Source: an uncultured Bacilli bacterium
Lineage (GTDB): Bacteria; Bacillota_I; Bacilli_A; RF39; UBA660
NCBI GenBank assembly: GCA_934162425.1
Contig: CAKPIS010000002.1
Location: forward strand, 149,742-213,741
Reading direction: 5' to 3'
DNA length: 64,000 nt
Below are positions 61,426 to 64,000 of this stretch, one piece after another. The notes beneath the pieces were generated by a model, which was given only the letters and a program-made list of their open reading frames with translations, was not told the DNA's origin and made no database searches. Both the position numbers and the translations under genes were made by a program. The first letter of the stretch is position 1, and each line of letters begins with the position of its first letter.

Positions 61426-62115
61426 ATGCTACTTATAGTTGCAAAAGAAGATAGGTACATAAATAATTTATTAGAAAAAATAAATAATACCAAGGAGACA
61501 GTTAAGAATATAAATATTTATAACTGTACTTATATGGATCATAATTTTTTAATAACAACAACAAATTATGGAAAGGTTAATGTATCATCTACGTTAAGTT
61601 ACATAATAAATAAATATAAAATAAGTGTAATTACATATATTGGTACTTGTCAAAGTATAAATAATAATCTTGATATATTAAGTGCGGTAATATATAAGGC
61701 TTCTGTTCAATATGACATAGATTATTGTCCACTTGGCATAAAGTCTGGTATGTTGCCATACATGAAAAACGAAGAATTTTTAACAAATCATGATTTAAAT
61801 GAGTGCATGAGGGAAATATGCAAAAAATATAACATAAATTATAATACTGATTTAATAGCATCTGCTGATATGTTTGTAAGCAATAATAATTTAGCTAGAA
61901 GTATAAAAACTTGCTATAATGCCAGTAGTATAGATGATTGTTCTGGAACTATTGGTCAAATTGCATATTTAAATAATATTCCATACGTTGGTATATGTAT
62001 TGTTTCAAGTTATGCTAATTTTAATGCTGTTAAACTATACAATACATATGAAGAAGAAGCTATTAGCATGTGTCAAAAAATAGCGTATAAGTTTATTAAT
62101 GAATATTATAGTTAG
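61426..62115 (+). CDS. MTAN/PNP-superfamily-like protein with lost catalytic residues
   Basis: The 229-residue protein resembles 5'-methylthioadenosine/S-adenosylhomocysteine nucleosidase: NYGKVNVSSTLSYII, VITYIGTCQSIN, IASADMFVSNN and IGQIAYLNNIPYVGICIVSS. By eye, the E. coli MtnN catalytic residues are replaced: Glu12 by Arg (AKEDRY), the Met173-Glu174 pair by Asp-Cys (IDDCSG) and Asp197 by Ser (IVSSYAN). It is therefore probably not a nucleosidase, and may bind a nucleoside or have another role. ATG 61426 follows AAGGGAGTG. It is divergent from the degenerate amidase, 79 bases apart. Confidence 0.75.
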   Translation: MLLIVAKEDRYINNLLEKINNTKETVKNINIYNCTYMDHNFLITTTNYGKVNVSSTLSYIINKYKISVITYIGTCQSINNNLDILSAVIYKASVQYDIDYCPLGIKSGMLPYMKNEEFLTNHDLNECMREICKKYNINYNTDLIASADMFVSNNNLARSIKTCYNASSIDDCSGTIGQIAYLNNIPYVGICIVSSYANFNAVKLYNTYEEEAISMCQKIAYKFINEYYS

Positions 62116-62160
62116 TATATAATTATCATAAATAAGTATAATATTAATGGGTGATAATAA

Positions 62161-62625
62161 GTGAAAATAAACTTTAAAAAACTAATTACAATAATTATAA
62201 TAACGTTTGTTATAGGTAGCCTATTTAGTTTTATAATAATGAAGAATACAGATATTTATAAGTCATTACAAAAACCTATAAATGTTCCTTCTATTGTTTT
62301 TCCCATAGTATGGAGTGTATTATATCTTTTAATGTCCATAGCATTATACATAATAACTAATACAAATAATATAAATAAAGATAAAACTATAAAAATCTAT
62401 GCTGCACAGTTAATAGTAAATTCAATTTGGACTCTTATTTTCTTTGGATTTAAATTATATTTGTTTGCATTTATTTGGCTTCTTTTATTATTAGTACTCA
62501 TTATAATTATGATATATATATTTTATAAAATTAAAAAAGTTACATTATACCTTCTTTTGCCGTATTTAATATGGGTAATATTTGCTGGATATTTAAATTT
62601 TGAGATATATTTACTTAATAGATAG
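62161..62625 (+). CDS. tspO: TspO/MBR family membrane protein
   Basis: The 154-residue protein has five membrane helices, as expected for the tryptophan-rich sensory protein family that binds porphyrins and related ligands. Marks: SLQKPINVPSIVFPIVWSVL (about 35-54), AQLIVNSIWTLIFFG (about 82-96) and the end PYLIWVIFAGYLNFEIYLLN (about 133-152). The likely start is GTG 62161 after a GGGTGAT-type site. The function in anaerobic Bacillota is unclear. Confidence 0.9.
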   Translation: MKINFKKLITIIIITFVIGSLFSFIIMKNTDIYKSLQKPINVPSIVFPIVWSVLYLLMSIALYIITNTNNINKDKTIKIYAAQLIVNSIWTLIFFGFKLYLFAFIWLLLLLVLIIIMIYIFYKIKKVTLYLLLPYLIWVIFAGYLNFEIYLLNR

Positions 62626-62652
62626 ACTTAAAATAAGAATCTATCTATTTTA
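62617..62652 (+). terminator. Terminator after tspO
   Basis: A perfect 10-bp stem (62617-62626 with 62640-62649) that includes the stop codon, then T residues. Confidence 0.75.
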
Positions 62653-62725
62653 ATTGTTATTAATAAATTTTAGTTCATTTTTTTCATATTATGTTGTATA
62701 ATAACTAACTAACGTGAGGTGGGTT

Positions 62726-62854
62726 ATGGCATATATAGAATTTAAAAATGTCTCTAAAATATACAATGTAGGAGAAACAAAAATTAAAGCCTTGAATAAA
62801 GCATCATTTACTATAGATAAAGGTCAATTAGTTGTAATACTAGGCCCATCGGGA
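62726..62854 (+). pseudogene. LolD/MacB-type ABC transporter ATPase, cut by an insertion
   Basis: ATG 62726 follows GAGGTGGG. The frame encodes a typical start of an export ABC ATPase (FKNVSKIYNVGETKIKALNK, then GQLVVILGPSG) and breaks inside the Walker A motif: instead of GPSGxGKST it reads GPSGTSLSR and stops at 62870-62872. Base composition changes at the same place. The rest of the gene should lie beyond the far end of the inserted element. Such ATPases pair with a FtsX/MacB-like permease, so the interruption would disable that exporter. Confidence 0.88.
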
Positions 62855-62863
62855 ACGAGTTTG

Positions 62864-63052
62864 TCAAGATGATTTTTGTAAGTTTTCTAAATTCAAATAT
62901 TTATCCGCTGAAAAATCTCCCAACATCTCGTGTCTGCATATCTCTTGAAACACCGTATTCAAAGGCTTATTCGCACTTTCCGATTGCTTCACATTTACAA
63001 TAAAAGTGGTTTTGCCTATTCGTGTTGTATAAGATAAAGTGTTTTCTTTCAT
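62864..63052 (-). CDS. tnpW: Transposon-encoded protein TnpW
   Basis: The 62-residue protein matches the TnpW family of clostridial mobilizable elements: YTTRIGKTTFIVNVKQSESA (about 8-27) and VFQEICRHEM (about 34-43). It is a conserved small protein of unknown role found at element ends next to the relaxase gene. ATG 63052 follows GAAAGGAGAAA. It ends with TGA at 62864-62866, a stop hardly used by host genes. Confidence 0.85.
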   Translation of the reverse strand: MKENTLSYTTRIGKTTFIVNVKQSESANKPLNTVFQEICRHEMLGDFSADKYLNLENLQKSS

Positions 63053-63175
63053 ATAATCCGTTTCTCCTTTTCATAAATTGACTGTGGGGCATTCCGTTTG
63101 GAACACCCCACAAATACAGCCTGTTTCATCTGAACATATCAAGAAGTCATTAAGTTGCAAGTACAATGGAAATGG
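63053..63175. other. Spacer between relaxase and tnpW in the element
   Basis: It contains the tnpW ribosome-binding site (minus strand) and an imperfect GGGGTGTTCC/GGCATTCC-type inverted segment near 63088-63112 (TGGGGCATTCC with GGAACACCCCA) that may form a hairpin, perhaps a terminator for the relaxase gene. Confidence 0.45.
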
Positions 63176-64000
63176 TTATCTTTCCATACCACGCTTGTTT
63201 CTTCGTGCCTTGATACGCTCCTGTCTTTCTTTTTCCCTTGCTTCTTTTTCGGCTCGTTCCTGTGCTTCCTTAAAAGAAAAAAGTTGCTTCACTTTTTCGG
63301 TAAAAAGTTTGGCAACTTCGGGGAAATGTTCCAACGCTTCAAGAAAAGGTCTGCACTTTTCTTTCAGTTCGTTGTATTTGGTTTTCATTCGTTCCAATGC
63401 GTTTGCACTGTCCATATACTTCTGTCGGTAAAAATTTGCACTCTGCTCAAATTTTTTGATTTCCGCACGACTGGTAATACCCTCTTTGGCAAGGGCTGTC
63501 AGTTGAGAATAATCCTCTTTGGAGATTGCCATTTTACCTGTGATTGTTTTCTGCCCCATACTGTCAATCTCGTTTAAGGTTTTGGAGATATGACGGGCAG
63601 GCTCATACTTGACCTGTTCCTTTTGAATACGCTTCTGCAACTTCTCCAATCGCTCTTTGTCCTGTTGGATTTGATATTGCAGGGAAGTCAAATGCTCTGC
63701 TGTACTTCCGTATTCGCCACGCTGAAAGCCTTTGAACCCTTGCTCCGTCATATAGTGAAACAATTCATCTTGCAGTATGCTGTACGAAGCTCTAAACATC
63801 GGCTTTCCGTTCTTCCTAAGAAGCGGCTTTCCTTTTTCATCGGTCAGCGGAATATCCGATTTCCATTTCTTTGAATGGCTTATCTGATTAACAACTTCCT
63901 TGACCGTTCCTCGCAGTTTTTCGTCTTTGCAACGCTTACTCCATAGGATTTCTTTCTCCACCACTGGCAGAACCATAGCGTGAAGATGATAATGGTAAAC
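63176..64000 (-). CDS. tnpZ: MobV/Pre-type relaxase (TnpZ-like), N-terminus outside window
   Basis: This is the C-terminal about 275 residues of a plasmid-recombination/mobilisation relaxase. The frame is open to the window edge, where VYHYHLHAMVLPVVEKEILW gives the His-rich metal motif of MobV relaxases. After it come a charged segment, a long predicted coiled coil (about 100-260: QQDKERLEKLQKRIQKEQ and similar) and a basic end (RQERIKARRNKRGMER). The relaxase nicks the circular element for transfer with helper functions. The higher G+C and codon use differ sharply from the host genes. Confidence 0.9.
   Translation of the reverse strand, partial: VYHYHLHAMVLPVVEKEILWSKRCKDEKLRGTVKEVVNQISHSKKWKSDIPLTDEKGKPLLRKNGKPMFRASYSILQDELFHYMTEQGFKGFQRGEYGSTAEHLTSLQYQIQQDKERLEKLQKRIQKEQVKYEPARHISKTLNEIDSMGQKTITGKMAISKEDYSQLTALAKEGITSRAEIKKFEQSANFYRQKYMDSANALERMKTKYNELKEKCRPFLEALEHFPEVAKLFTEKVKQLFSFKEAQERAEKEAREKERQERIKARRNKRGMER

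Larger units (their letters stand above)
62855..64000. mobile_element. End of a Tn4451-type integrative mobilizable element
   Basis: Sequence from about 62,855 to the window end has markedly higher G+C and different codon use than the host. It carries tnpW and a relaxase gene in the order seen at the end of Tn4451/Tn4453 (tnpZ-tnpW). The border is in an ABC ATPase Walker A codon and contains GA dinucleotides (62853-62854, 62857-62858), the target type known for TnpX-like large serine recombinases. The other end and the recombinase are outside the window. Confidence 0.85.

Noticed and set aside
1..62625. Genetic code 4 (TGA as Trp)
   Set aside because: Conserved Trp positions use TGG and no internal TGA is needed in any conserved protein; mntP, which ends with TGA, is complete without read-through.
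62855..62872. Frameshift or sequencing error in the ABC ATPase
   Set aside because: Sequence composition and coding direction change at the same point and tnpW/relaxase genes follow, so an insertion explains the break better.
63078..63577. Two plus-strand ORFs (117 and 140 codons) opposite the relaxase
   Set aside because: Phe/Ser/Cys-rich shadow frames of a coiled-coil gene; no ribosome-binding sites.

Overview
The window is chromosomal DNA from an AT-rich (by eye under 30% G+C), walled, Gram-positive bacterium of the Bacillota. Housekeeping clusters follow Bacillus-like order: rplL-ybxB-rpoB-rpoC; tilS-ftsH; ywiB-argS-rpoE; prfA-prmC-spoIIR-mntP; fba-murA-rpmE; rpsL-rpsG-fusA-tuf; eno-secG-rnr-smpB-ssrA; cdaA-ybbR; rplM-rpsI. 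Class A PBP, MurA and a FemAB protein show that peptidoglycan is made. SpoIIR, a SleB/CwlJ-type hydrolase and LysM amidases point to an endospore former or a recent descendant of one. Two traits recall the Mollicutes side of the Bacilli: an Asn at the RpoB position equivalent to E. coli His526, and a tmRNA tag ending AYAFA. TGG is the Trp codon in the conserved proteins and the code looks standard, although TGA is almost never used as a stop by resident genes.

Layout. 1-9.5 kb: ribosomal stalk and RNA polymerase, with a BRO-N (phage antirepressor-like) gene inserted before rpoB. 9.6-16.8 kb: tilS, ftsH, a PBP and orphan genes. 16.9-18.5 kb: two copies of a small repeat flanking a GNAT gene. 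The second copy carries an unlisted 27-residue hydrophobic peptide gene facing a short promoter-terminator RNA unit; the first has lost the peptide start. This is the best candidate for an undescribed system: a type I toxin-antitoxin-like locus with an intact and a decayed copy. 18.6-34 kb: translation, cell wall, glycolysis and sporulation signalling genes. 34-43 kb: cell wall, enolase, mRNA decay, trans-translation (smpB, ssrA) and an unlisted 53-residue membrane protein. 43-53 kb: DNA repair, two M18 aminopeptidases, a tRNA-Thr, several orphan genes and c-di-AMP synthesis. 53-57 kb: rplM-rpsI, an Abi (HEPN) protein, HtrA and membrane proteins. 57-62.6 kb: a possible ADP-ribosyltransferase-like orphan, then spore or cell-wall lytic genes that include a degenerate amidase and a degenerate nucleosidase.

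The last about 1.15 kb (from about 62,855) is the end of an integrated mobilizable element of the Tn4451 type (tnpW and a tnpZ/MobV relaxase). It is visibly richer in G+C and has cut a LolD/MacB-type ABC ATPase gene inside its Walker A motif.

Most genes seem to be read from short promoters. TGnTATAAT boxes often sit 10-20 bases before the Shine-Dalgarno site, and strong TTGACA-17-TATAAT promoters precede rpoB, rpsL, rplM and a few others. Intrinsic terminators close most units. All assignments come from reading the sequence and from remembered family features; no searches were run.
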